Shown piece by piece: positions 10,600 to 21,218 of a DNA stretch of 64,000 nt. The stretch lies in NCBI GenBank assembly GCA_029168955.1, contig JAPDOI010000040.1:2778501-2842500 (forward strand), in the 5' to 3' direction. Source of the stretch: Aplectana chamaeleonis. Taxonomy: Eukaryota > Nematoda > Chromadorea > Rhabditida > Cosmocercidae. Position numbers and translations under genes: made by a program. Positions within the stretch are counted from its first letter, which is position 1, and each line of letters starts with the position of its first letter. The notes under the pieces are model-generated. The model did not search any database. It worked only from the letters and a program-made list of their open reading frames with translations, and was not told the DNA's origin.

Positions 10600-11756
10600 G
10601 GTAGTCACTTTTGATGCAACCCCAACTTGCTGAGCCCGTGAACCTTTCTTCACAATGGCAATATCTAGAACAACCATATTGAACATGAAAAGGAACAGTG
10701 AATCGAGCGACGTACCTGACGGAAGTCTCCACCATGGGTGACGCTTTCCCGCCGAAAGGCAGATTGTAACAGTTGGTTACATCCTGCAGGAGTGTATCGA
10801 CCGTCTCAAGTGTCTTCTTTGGAATCATGGACGCCTCATCCCATATGATAACATCAGTGGCATTGAGGGTACGACCCTCACTTGATTGGGTACTCATTCG
10901 CGATGATGAACATATATCATGAATATTTAGCTGGAATACCGACACCGATGTTCGTCATTCGGGAAGTAGATTGCTAGCTATCCCTGTCTAGGCCGTACAG
11001 AGTACCCAAGCAGATGATTAAAGTTAATTCTGTTTTGGATTTCATCAGAAAAATTTTACCTTCTTTCTCATTCCAGTTGGAATATGATATACGGTATCAT
11101 GCACGTAGGTCTTGCCCGAACCTCCTGAACCGTCGAAATACATTAAACGTGGAGCAGTGGCATCATTCACGGCACGGAGAACATTGTCGGCAAAGAATTT
11201 CTGCTGCTCGTTTAGTGTCGAATAAAGGCGCTGTCCCTCTGGGGCTTTCTCCTGTGAACTCATATGTAGGTCGTCGATGGAAGCATCAAAATTTATTCGA
11301 GGTGGAGGAATGAGTGTGTGAAGTTGAATACGATGTTGTTGTAGCCTATGAGATATGTCATCGTTGGCTTGAGCTTCAGCTTCCTCTTCAGACAGTGAGT
11401 GGTCTTCACTTAGTGCTGCCTTCATCTGTTGCCAAAGGCGCTCAAGCTGCTCACATCAGATTGCAATAATAGATGTGAGAAAAAAAAAAACTAGAAGTAT
11501 TTACCTCGATATCATGCGTTTCGCAGTAAGCTATCATATAGGCAAACATGGTTCGAAGCTGTTTCGGCATTTGAAATATCGCGGCATCTTGTAGAGCACG
11601 GAGGAACTCAGTGTCATCTTGAAGTAGACCACGGGATTTAGCAGCATCCGTGATTCTGGCATGTCGCACTATGCTGCCGTTTTCGTCTTCAACTTCTCTT
11701 AGGTTATTAAAAGACTCAGCAACGGTAACCTGTGGTGGAATTACACAATGTTGCAT
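10600..11756 (-). pseudogene. Helitron PIF1-like helicase, N-terminal half (broken)
   Basis: Minus strand, in order: an ARGLLQDD-type region with FQMPKQLRTMFAYMIAYC (11680-11510), then an intron-like gap with donor GAG/GTAAAT near 11505 and acceptor near 11450. LERLWQQMKAALSED follows. The Walker A motif GSGGSGKTYVHDTVYH is at about 11140-11090, followed by LNIHDICSSS and the Walker B motif VIIWDEASMIPK (about 10860-10815). The last pieces are CYNLPFGGK (10770-10745) and, in another frame, GGDFRQ. This is the ATP-binding half of a Helitron helicase. Frame changes after PFGGK make it a pseudogene. It stops at 10600 against the hAT-like element; the continuation is at 1812-2660. The Rep nuclease domain expected upstream is not in the window. 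Confidence 0.88.
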
Positions 11757-11842
11757 TTACAATAAGACTGTAGGCATTTAAAAACCTCACGCTCAATAGT
11801 AGTATACGGAGTGCTGATCGTTCCTTCTCCTTAGGACTAAAG

Positions 11843-12124
11843 CCCTTTCACAGTCTGCCGAACGACGCCGTTCAGCACGTTGAAAGTGAGCCGCAGTGCG
11901 AGGGAAGCTGCGGTGAACAACCGTCAGTTCCCACTCTTCAGTACAAAATGTAAGGCGAAAACAATTCATTCTAACCCGTCATAACTTGATCCGACGTCGT
12001 GTCAATGATTTCATTGCACTGAGACGTCGGTCGGCTGACACCGCAGTACAGGGTGCACTGACGCCGCGGTCCCCTTTATAGTAAAATGCCGGACGGCTTC
12101 GTCGGGCAGACTGTGAAAGACCCT
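11843..12124. mobile_element. MITE with CTTTCACAGTCTGCC ends
   Basis: The left end CCCTTTCACAGTCTGCC and the right end (GGGCAGACTGTGAAAG, then ACCC) are inverted copies for about 35 bp with a few mismatches. The interior is palindromic and GC-rich. I could not fix the target duplication. It lies just upstream of the Helitron fragment, where the missing Rep region would be. Confidence 0.6.
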
Positions 12125-12283
12125 TAACTGTATACATACGCCCGATTTCATTATGTCCTCGCAATAGTGTTTTCCACTCTCGGAAGTGCAGCGTCGAAAG
12201 TATAATGAACTGGCATATGACTGTATCGCGTATTGTTCAAAATTCACTCTTATTATTCAGTATAATCTCCTGAATATTGATAA

Positions 12284-14230
12284 TTAATTTGCTCGAACGA
12301 TCCTCCAATCTGTGTGGATCCCATCCCTAAATGAGAATCCGGAAGGAGGAGGCCTGCAAAATACGCTTTCAACAGCCGTTATGACCTCCTAATTTACGAT
12401 GAAAAACGCTAGCCACGCATAAACTTTTTGAGTTCTGGGAAGTCGCTGGGGACTAAATCTGGTGAATACGGTGGATGCTCCAACAATTCGAACTTTGATT
12501 CATGGATTTTAGCTATCTCATACACTGGAGGGGCTAGCGCAGCTCTTCACGCCGGCAACCCTCCGGGCACCGGCGCTGCCCTCCCAATCGGGGGGCTACC
12601 ACCGAAGTGACAATTTGGCTTGATCGGAGCCCCCGTCACCGCCCTGAAGCCCCTGTGACTGCCTTGAAGCCCCTGGCACTGCCCTGAAGCTCCCCGTAAC
12701 TGACCCGGAGCACTGATGTCACGGCCCCGGAGCAGTGACGTCACGGCCCCGGAGCAGTGAAGTCACCCTACCAACCCCGGAAAGCGTCGCCGCTCTCCTC
12801 CAAAAATATCCCTTCCTGACAGGGACTTGAAGACCCGTCAAGGGCCGGCCCTGTGGGACCGAATGCGGTTCTCTATGAGGTGAGGCGCCTTTCATACCGG
12901 TTGAGCACGTGAAAGATCACAGGAGCAATCACGTCAAATCGGGACAAAACTTGCAGGTCGCATACACTGGTCTAAGGGTAGGAACGAAACCAATGTAAAC
13001 TCGTTGCTCTCAACTTACAGACACCCTGAATGATTTTATAACAAGATCGACTTACTGGTTTTTGAAAATTTTTAAATTTACTTATCGACGTGAATGACGA
13101 TGCGTGCGGTTGGCCTACTATGCCTTCTCTGGCCTCTATTGTCGTGAACTACCTTCTACGACTTCTTCCCATCTTTTCCTTCTCATCCTCCCGGATGGGG
13201 GCAAGCGCCGGAGGAGAGCAGGGGCCTCCCCTAGAGCCCCCCCCGAGGGAGGCCTGCGATGTCGCTCCCCCAAGTCGAAAACGGGTTCTATTGTCCGGCG
13301 CTTGCCCCGCCCCCCCCCCCGCAGAGTCTGAGATTGTCAAAATGCTCTTGTGACACGGTGCATTGTTCTGCTGAAAAGGATAATTATCTTCTGCAAACCA
13401 GGTCTTTTTCACGAATTTTTACCTTCAACTGGTTCAAAAGGTTGCAATAATATTCAGAATTTATTATTTTACCAGTTTGCAAGGAATCCACAAACGAAAA
13501 AATCCTTTCGCACCCCAAAAAACTGATGCGACAACGTTCTTGGCCGATTTCCGGACAAAAACTCGTTTCGAAGCCGAACAACCAGCTTCACACCACACTT
13601 TAGCCTCTTGTTTTGATTTAGCATCATGGTGATAGACCCAAGTCTCATCCATCGTGATGAATCGACGCACAAAATCCACTGTATCCGTTTTAAAACGCTC
13701 CAAATGTTGCTGAGAAAGTCGCATTCGAATGTGTTTTTGTTCCAGTGTTAGCGAATGCGGCACTCATTGCTGCACACAGCTTTCTAAAACCCAGAATTTC
13801 ACTTAAAATTTGGCTCGCACTGCATAATGAGATGTGTAGAGCCTCTACTAAACCCACCTCAGTCAATCGACGATCTTCCAAAGCCATATCCTGTATTTTG
13901 GCTATGATTTCTGATGTTGATGCGCTCTTTGGACGTCCTTCATGTGGATCGTCTTCAAGGCTTGCACGACCACGTTCAAATTCGGCAACCCATCTTTCTA
14001 CTGTTATAATTGTAGGTGAACAATTGTGGTGAGCGCGAAGCGCTGACCTGATTTGGTTTTAAACTGCACGTACGCAAACCCGTGATACCGACATCAACGT
14101 AATTCATTATACACTTTTAACATTCGTTCGTGAATGTCTTTTGGAGCTACACCTTCCAAAAACAAAAATTTCATCACAGCACGATATTCAATTTTTCCAT
14201 TGCTGTGACGCCGCGACACTAAATGACTTG
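12284..14230 (-). pseudogene. mariner transposase (Tc1/mariner), interrupted and frameshifted
   Basis: Minus strand, in order: an N-terminal EYRAVMKF-FLEGVAPKDIHERMLKVYNEL helix-turn-helix region (14190-14105), RWVAEFERGRASLEDDPHEGRP (about 14000-13930), then MALEDRRLTEVGLVEALHIS. Next come LEQKHIRMRLSQQHLERFK and the catalytic FITMDETWVYHHD (about 13665-13625). INSEYYCNLLNQLKV follows, then NNAPCHKSILT (13375-13340). The coding then breaks at a 0.8-kb insertion and resumes at 12514 with HESKFELLEHPPYSPDL, which carries the last acidic catalytic residue, ending near 12285. Frame breaks and the insertion show it is inactive. The second copy, at 33755-34745, lacks this insertion. Confidence 0.92.
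12515..13334. mobile_element. GC-rich insertion inside the mariner
   Basis: 820 bp splits the mariner reading frame. It begins ATCTCATACACTGGAGGGG and ends CTCAGACTCTG-like on the other strand (ATCTCAGACTCTGCGGGGGG reversed), giving inverted ends of about 20 bp with a few mismatches. The second mariner copy reads straight through this site (ACAATGGCTAAAATCC near 34690), which confirms the insertion. The interior is unusually GC-rich, with short CCGGAGCAGTGACGTCA repeats near 12700-12770 and a run of C at 13310-13320. No coding domain is recognised. Confidence 0.7.
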
Positions 14231-14984
14231 TAAACAAAGAATGAGTTGACAGATTGAGAGGAAACTTCACATACGTTTATATGAAGAGGGTACCAACAAA
14301 ACAAAGAAATTGCGCTAGTAGCAACACCCTCTCTTATCAAATGACAAAGCCTATTGAACAACCTGACACAAGTTCCGAGCCAAATCTTGATTTTTCAAAT
14401 TACCTTGAAAATTCCCTGATGGGTATCCTTACCCTCTATAGAACGTTGCAATTCACATCATTCGAGGTAAGAGCGGGGCGTGCGACGTCTCAGCCTCCGT
14501 CTGCTCTCCGCTCTCTCACTGTCTCTAACCTCCTCTCCGCACCAGCACGCGTAGGAACCATGTGAATTTGTGAAATTATATAGCCTGTACCTTGCCGCGA
14601 AGCTTTGAAAAACGCCTACAACTTTTCTCAGAGTGGTTTACTATTTTTAGTGAAGCTGCGAAGTGCATTCTTGAATTCTACGTCCAGAACGGTTCCAGAA
14701 AAGTACAATTAATCCGGAATGGCCAGGCTGAATAAATTATCATTTTCAGGCTCAGTTTCATAATTAAGCCCGGTAGACCACACTGGTAAACTTTGGCGCT
14801 TCATAACTTTGGGCAATAAGGTTGGAAGGCGTCAAGTTGAAGATCCGCCACCAATTCTCACCAGTCATCTAGCACTTTTTCCTAGAATGTTGGTGCGGCC
14901 GTAAGACAACATGAAAAATAGTAACGGCACGAATTGCACATGCAGAAAACCAACCACGTTTACGAGCGTGTATCCTGCCTTTAA
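14231..14984. repeat. Repeat fragments, no gene
   Basis: 14590-14740 is a diverged internal piece of the AGGGAACC-family element (TTGCCGCGAAGCTTTGAAAA and following). 14763-14790 recurs at 15471-15495 (GCCCGGTAGACCACACTGG). 14951-14980 is the right end of the second TTAA family (ACGTTTACGAGCGTGTATCC TGCCT), whose complete copy is at 62161-62641. Confidence 0.5.
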
Positions 14985-15469
14985 AGGCAGTGTCCACGAT
15001 AAAAACCATGTCGGATTTTTTGGTGGAGATCGGCAGCTACGGGGTCTAACGCAACCCTAACGTTGAAAAAAACTAAGAAAAATGAGCTCGGAACGGTCCC
15101 CTACGGACCCGAATTTGGACACCCATCAGCTTTTCACACCCCAGATGCACTTTCCACGCCCACCGACGTGAACAAATGAATGCTCAAGATTGCGAGATGA
15201 GCAATGGTTTCCGATCAATAGCCCCGTTCTTCCCTCTATTCCGAACTTCTCTCTGTACTCAGGTCAGCTCGCATACATCGGCTGCAAAAGACGGAAGTTA
15301 CAAGCCTCGGACAACTCGTCCAACGTTTCCTTAGCTCAATTTTTAAGGGACCATAACTCCGCTCCTAGAAGGTCTTGTACGATTCCAAAAACATCATTGG
15401 AATCAGCGTGGGACCGTCTGCAAGATAGGCAAAAAAGCAGAAAAACGATTCTTATCGTGAACACTGCCT
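14985..15469. mobile_element. TTAA-flanked MITE, subfamily A2
   Basis: The ends are AGGCAGTGTCCACGAT and ATCGTGAACACTGCCT, flanked by TTAA at 14981-14984 and 15470-15473. The interior shares a GAGATGAGC/TGATGGTTTCC region with the copies at 20591, 24657, 29241 and 32381. It starts exactly where another TTAA-type element ends, so two elements abut at one TTAA. Confidence 0.75.
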
Positions 15470-15473
15470 TTAA

Positions 15474-16600
15474 GCCCGGTAGAGCACACTGGTAACGAAA
15501 ATGACATTGACGACGCCTCCAAAAACAGAAAAACTTGAAAAGGATGATTGTGGCGCGAAATTCAAGTCCATATATCCAATGTGTCCCGACCGAATTTTCT
15601 TTACGAATGAAGGTTTTTCATGGGCCCTTCGGCATTTTTGTTCAGTAGAGAGGCTAAGCTACACAAAAATATGAAAAAACAATATACGGTTTTCTGCGCG
15701 TACGATGCCTTTAAGTTCGCTTCTTTGGATTTTGTAGTTTCGGTGAACCTACTTCTGTTTATAACAGTTACTTCTGATGTAAAAAGTGTTAGTCACTGAT
15801 CAAGGGGCAAGTTGAGGAGGTTTTATGTTGTCCTAACTTTTTCCAAGGTTTTATATGGCAACGAATCCCCTAATGTGTTTCACCGATGTGAGGACGGTTT
15901 TTCTGTAAAATACGTGGAGGAGGGGTCAGGGCGCTCATTTGTTATTCTGGCAAATGCTAAAACCTGAGAATTTCCACAATTTCTAATATAGATGTGAAAC
16001 GTTCTCCGTTCATATCACGTTACCTCTGCGATATAAGAAAAGAGGTATAAAAGCAAGGGACAGTGTTAAAACTCAAAATAAGTAGGGTGAACACATAGAG
16101 ATATCAATATTGTCACCCTAAATGCAGTAATGATCCCAATTCGTAGTCTGACGCCTAAGCGGCTGAGCCATTGCGTAATAATAGCACACCCCATACTATC
16201 TCATTGCAATGAACGGGGGTCTGCATGCAAAAGAATTGTTTAGGGGATCAATAAAAAAGCCATAACCTAAGAACCTAGCTGGATCTCGTCTTCAAACTTT
16301 TTGAAGAACCTTTTCAGATGATTTCAAGGCCTCTGTTTAGGTCACATTTGTGCTATATCCTCCCAATCAGCGGTCTGACTTCTATCCTTTCTTGATCATT
16401 TTTGATCTGCCCGTAAGACTGAGTGAAATTTCAAAATCTCAAATCGCTTCTCTTCATCTCTTCTACAACCCCCGAAACACCGTTTTTCAAAACTCCATTT
16501 TGTGATCGGGGTGGTCTCTTGTAAGGCTATTGATTCGCGTTCTTTACAATTGTTTTGGACCAATCCAAACTTGAAGCTTTTGGTATCGCAGGCTTCTTAC
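15474..16600. other. No gene recognised
   Basis: Unique-looking AT-rich sequence. One tRNA-like stretch is listed separately at 16125-16185. I see no protein-coding signal. Confidence 0.35.
16125..16185 (-). repeat. tRNA-like stretch, possible SINE remnant
   Basis: On the minus strand TGGCTCAGCCGCTTAGGCG matches an A-box / D-arm, followed by CAGACTACGAATT, which resembles an anticodon arm with ACG. The T-arm with a GGTTCGA B-box that should follow is not recognisable (TGGGATCATT instead). A working tRNA is therefore unlikely; a tRNA-derived SINE remnant is more plausible. Confidence 0.3.
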
Positions 16601-16892
16601 TGAAATTTTCGATATGTTTTCTGTCCAAACAGAGACAATCAGAAATGATCTACTGCATATTATTGGATCGTATAAGACCTTCTCAGGTGCGTTTAAGGGC
16701 ACCCGCCTAGGCTCTCTGATGTTCATAATGTATAAGAGTGATCTTCCAGAAATCATTTCTTCGTCAGTTAGTGGCACAATGTATAGGGATGACGTCAAAC
16801 TGGTCCCATTCAACAGTCCAAATGCGCGTCAACTTTCTCTAGATGCACCTCAACTGCGCCTAGTTCATCTTTCATTCATGAGATATAGTTGA
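16600..16892 (+). pseudogene. CR1/Jockey-type reverse transcriptase fragment
   Basis: One open stretch of about 90 codons resembles the core of non-LTR reverse transcriptase: GAFKGTRLGSLMFIMYKSDLP corresponds to the usual G-V-P-Q-G-S-x-L-G-P-L-F-x-L-Y-I-N-D-L-P block. SSSVSGTMYRDDVKL corresponds to the catalytic Y-A-D-D block, here with R in place of A. The two catalytic aspartates are present, but the flanking motifs and the rest of the protein are missing. It is a short 5-prime- and 3-prime-truncated relic. Confidence 0.7.
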
Positions 16893-17647
16893 CTATTAGA
16901 GTAACTTGGATAAATTCAAGATGCTTTGAATGTATTATATAGCTCTTCTCCCTCATATTTGTATGTTCGAAGTAGAGCTGATTGCACTTCTCATACTGAA
17001 ATCTCCTTATCCTTTGAATTTTGCCATGAGCGATCTCCCCGCTGCTTGCTTCTTTCGAACTCGTCTGGGCAAGGTAAGCTTCATCAAGGCATGCGGCTTT
17101 TTTCCCTCAAATTAGTCGGTCGAAGTGGAGCTTATCGTAGTTGTCGTGTTTAAATCTCCTTATCACTTCGATTTCGTCATTACCGCTCCGTCGCTTGCTC
17201 CTCCCGGACTCATCTGTGCGAGATAAGCTTGAAAGTAGAAACAACACACACACATTGAAAAAGGGCCATACCTCTTACTGAAAATAGGCGTTGTTGCTGA
17301 TGTGGTGTGTAGAGTAGCGTGGTTGGGATCTGCTCTGCACGCTCTCGGTAACACTGGTTCGTTCGAACAAAAAGGGCCCGTCATTCCCTTGGAGGCAGCC
17401 TCACCGAAGCCTTCCGGAACACCAACTTCAAGGTGGACTCCGCCCTTCACTTAGGCTTGGCTTCCTGGGTGATGTGGACCTAACAGTCAAAAAACTTCAT
17501 GCAAGTCAATCAGAGCAATTACTTTCAGGTCTCTAGCTTCAATTTGTATAAGGTAGGTAACGGGCATTAAACAGTTGAAGACTTGGGAAACCATACCATA
17601 GGTGAAACATTTAAAAATAACTGTAACATTTGTAGTCTCATCAGGTT
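16893..17647. other. No gene recognised
   Basis: Contains two diverged copies of an AATCTCCTTATCA-linked sequence (about 16995-17060 and 17150-17215) with CATGAGCGATCTCCCCGC / CATTACCGCTCCGTCGC. Similar sequence recurs at 24195-24260 inside the viral element. This may be a small mobile repeat. Confidence 0.35.
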
Positions 17648-18862
17648 TGAAAATCAAATCTGGTCCCACACACTTTCTCGGCGCTCGGCGTACTCCCAGT
17701 GGGTCCCACACACTTTTCCCTGCGCTCGGCGCACTCCCAGCTGGGTCACACACACTTTTCTCGGCGCTCGGCGCACTCCCAGTGGGTCACACACACTTTG
17801 TTCAACAGCGCACTTCCGGTTGGAGTGCCGCCACTCCCAACTCAGCTTTCCCAGTGGGTCACACACACTTTTCTTGGCGCTCGGCACACTCCCGGTTGGG
17901 TGCCACACACTTTTCTCGACGCTCGGCGCACTCCCAGTTGGGTGCCACACACTTTTCTTGGCGCTCAGCATTCCAGTTGAGTGCCACACTTTCCCCGGCA
18001 GCTCGACGCCCAGTTGGGTCACACACACTTTTCTTGGCGCTCGGCGCACTCCCGGTTGGGTGCCACACTTCTCTCGGCGCTCGGCGCCACTCCCAGTTGG
18101 GTCCAACACTTTTCTTGGCGCTCGGCGCACTCCCAGTTGAGTGCCACACACTTTTCCCGGCGCTCGGCGCTCCCAGTTGGGTCACACACTTTTCTCGGCA
18201 CTCGGCACTCCCGGTTGGGTGCCACACACTTTCTCGGCGCTCGGCGCACTCCCAGTTGGGTCACACACACTTTTCGTGGCGCTCGGCGCACTTCCGGTTG
18301 GGTGCCACGCACTTTCCCGGCGCTCGGCGCACCTACGAGTGGGGTCACACACTTTCCTTGGCGCTCGGCGCACTCCCGGTTGGGTGCCACACACTTTTCG
18401 CGGCGCTCAGCGCACTCCCAGTTGGGTCACACACACTGTTCTCGGCACTCGGCACACTCCCGGTTGGGTGCCACGCCTTTCTCGGCGCTCGGCGCACTCC
18501 CAGTGGGGTCACACACACTTTCCTTGGCGCTCGGCGCACTCCCGGTTGGGTGCCACACACGCGGCGCTCGGCGCACTCACAGTTGGGTCACACACACTGT
18601 TCTCGGCACTCGGCACACTCCCGGTTGGGTGCCACACACTTTTCTCGGCGCTCGGCGCGCTCCCAGTGGGGTCACACACACTTTCCTTGGCGCTCGGCGC
18701 ACTCCGGGTTGGGTGCCACACACTTTTCGCGGCGCTCGGCGCACTCCCAGTGAGGGCACACACACTTTTCTTGGCGCTCGGCACCTCTAACTGCCCGTTG
18801 GTCAACACACTTTTCTCTTTACTCCCAGTTGGGTCCTGTAAACCCTCCCCGGCGCTTGGCAC
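17648..18862. repeat. Satellite array 1, 42-bp monomer
   Basis: About 29 tandem units. The core words are CTCCCAGTTGGGTC, CACACACTTTTC and GGCGCTCGGCGCA. Units alternate between GGTCACACACAC and GGTGCCACACAC forms, so an 84-bp dimer is the main period. Because 42 is a multiple of three and the monomer lacks stops in several frames, long open frames appear on both strands (up to 383 codons at 17602-18753). These are by-products of the repeat. The family is shared with the large array from 38306. Confidence 0.95.
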
Positions 18863-18896
18863 TCATAACTCGTTTATTATTATGTATAATGATGTA

Positions 18897-19090
18897 TGAT
18901 ATGATAAGCAGTAAGAAGTAAAGTAGTTAATGTGAAACAGTAAGTAACAAACTTGTTAGTCACTTCCCCTGTCCCTTCCCTACGAAAAAGTACAGCCTAC
19001 AACGTGTTTTAGCGATTTGATCCACCAACTGATAATATCACTTGATGTGATAAGTAGTAAAAGGTGAAGTAGTTAATGTGAAACAGTAAG
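18897..19090 (+). repeat. Direct repeat of about 50 bp
   Basis: GTAGTTAATGTGAAACAGT and flanking GATAAG(C/T)AGTAA occur at 18897-18950 and again at 19037-19090, 140 bp apart. No function is recognised. Confidence 0.6.
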
Positions 19091-19119
19091 TTTTCATTGT
19101 CTACCTACTCACCAGCCTG

Positions 19120-19273
19120 GGGACAGGGGCTCTCTACACACCGAGGGAGGAGTTGCCCCGTATTTGCAGTTCGACACGTCACGCTACACAATGCAAGCGG
19201 AGTGGTCCCGAGTGGAATTAGAGCCGCAAAAGGCGGGACAACTGCTCCCTCGGTATGTAGAGACCCTGTCCCA
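19120..19273. mobile_element. hAT-type MITE with perfect 8-bp duplication
   Basis: 154 bp with inverted ends GGGACAGGGGCTCTCTACA / TGTAGAGACCCTGTCCCA, extending about 45 bp inward with few mismatches (ACCGAGGGAG, GTTG(C/T)CCCG). CCAGCCTG is repeated exactly on both sides (19112-19119, 19274-19281). An 8-bp duplication points to hAT transposition. Confidence 0.85.
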
Positions 19274-19281
19274 CCAGCCTG

Positions 19282-20590
19282 CTTATCTGTTCACATACCA
19301 ACTTACCTGCCTGCCCAAGTGATCGCCTGCGACCATTGGCAGTGGCCACTACTAAGGGTGCGTAACGCAAAAGGAAGCAGGAAGCAGGAACACACGCACA
19401 ACAAGAAATTTTGATAAGGATTCGCCGATCTAACTTTGTTAGTTTTGAACCGATTTGGCTCAATTTTGTCAGCACGTGTCTCCTGGACCCTCTCACCCTA
19501 TATCCCTATGGAGATCTCTGGAGAATTTGTTTAACAGGTTTTATTGACTACTTTACACAATTCTAAGTGATCAGAAGTCCCGGGCAAAACATACGATGCA
19601 TAGCCATGTGATCACATGGCTATCGCTCCAGCCGCTTCGCGGCTGGAAATAGCGTATAGCAATGCTTCGGAACAACAAATGTGATCTGGCAACATCGTAT
19701 CCAACTGTTATATTTTGCCGTAGTCGACACCCGCAACTGATCGACGATTAAAACACAGAGCTCTTGGAATCTTGAATGTAACTAGGCGTGATTTTATGAT
19801 CACTTTCGCTTTCTAACCTTCAGGGGCTGCATGCATGAACGCGCCGGATCTGGGCAGGGAACTTTGTCGAGAGCACAATGCACTAACCCCGTTTTTGGAA
19901 ACAGCTCATGTGTATAATGATTTTGACTCTCAACTTCGCAATTACAGTATATGAAGGAACTCCACGTATAACTTTATTCGAATACCTTCTTTTCAGCAAA
20001 GTCATTATACTTCTTAAGGTCATCGAGTGCGCTTAGAACCACTTACCGTTTTTCGTGTATGATTACTTGATTGAGCCCTTCAGAAATGCTGGTAAAGTTT
20101 ATGGATCACCAACCCATTATTGTAAAGATATATGCAGGATGTCAAATTTTACGCATCTTCTCGAAAGAGGCTGGCCATCTGTCAGTAATCTGATGCGAAT
20201 CGCTGCCAGCCATCGTATAATGAAGGAATTCCTTGCGATTCACCTCAATTGTTCAGAAAACCAATGCGGCGCGAATTTAAACACCACTGTAATCTACTTT
20301 CCATTTCGATTTTCTTTGGAAGTTGTGATTTTGAGAGTATTGATTTCAGAGCTTCGTTTGACAATAAAGAATTATATCTTAACAATATTTTTTTTTCAAA
20401 CCACACTTTAAGGAGTCAAAAAAGTTTTGGCTTGGAAGATGTTTCCATCAAAAAATCCCGCTCCTCAAAGATCTTGGAAGTCCATAACCCACAAGCTTTT
20501 AATGCTCATTGTTCCGATTTACTGCATCTTTAGCGGTACTACCGCCCGGCAAACTGGCCTGGGTCCTTCTTTCGAAAAAAAGGGATTTGA
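19282..20590. other. No gene recognised
   Basis: Contains hairpins near 19600-19650 (CATGTGATCACATGG; CCAGCCGCTTCGCGGCTGG). Two overlapping plus-strand open frames (20055-20411 and 20249-20533) have no family I recognise and no clear splice sites; they could be remnants of an unknown element. Confidence 0.3.
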
Positions 20591-21053
20591 AAGCAGTGTC
20601 CACGAAGAGAAAGTTGCACGTTTTTTTTTTGCTTAAACGTAAACTTTGGGTCCTCTAAGAAGATTAAGAACGGAAGTGTGACGAAAACGGTCGGTAAGTA
20701 TGTGAAAATTTCGTGGACCAGCCAACCCATCGGGACACTCCGCCCACGTCCTATGACAGTTGCCCTGAATTCGTGGTTAGATGAGCGATGGCTTCCGATC
20801 AAAAGCCCCGCTCTTCCCTCCATTCTCAACTTTTCTCTTTTTTCAGGTCAGCTCGCACACATCGGCTGCAAAAACGGGAGTTACAAGCCTTGGACAACTC
20901 GTCCACAATGCTTCCCTTGCTGAACTTCGAGGGGCCATAACTCCGTTTCCACGGTGCCTTGTACGATGCATGGGACATCATTGAAATCAGCATGGGACCG
21001 TTTTGAAGATAGGCGGAAAAACCGAAAAACGACTTCTATTGTGAACACTGCCT
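20591..21053. mobile_element. TTAA-flanked MITE, subfamily A2 (degenerate left end)
   Basis: The left end is AAGCAGTGTCCACGAAG after TTGA; the right end ATTGTGAACACTGCCT is before TTAA (21054-21057). The first 170 bp resemble the truncated copy at 60091-60275 and the rest matches other A2 copies, so it may be a recombinant. It lies about 165 bp beyond the stop codon of the viral element. Confidence 0.65.
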
Positions 21054-21218
21054 TTAAAGGGGGGCTCACCATCCCACCAAAACCTCAGAGACTCCACTTA
21101 TTAAGAAAAGGGGGTTAAAACTACTGCGAGGGGAAAGATTAGCAGAAAAACCCTAAGTACTATCAAAAGTTGCCAATCTTTTTATTTTTACAAAAAGTTT
21201 TTAGGAGGGTTGCCACCA

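Noticed and set aside
16125..16185. A functional tRNA-Arg(ACG)
   Set aside because: The T-arm and acceptor pairing are not recognisable, so only a degenerate tRNA-like stretch is supported.
17602..18753. A 383-codon open frame through satellite array 1
   Set aside because: The monomer is 42 bp, a multiple of three, and lacks stops in several frames on both strands, so long frames arise without selection. No start context, splice signal or unique domain is present.
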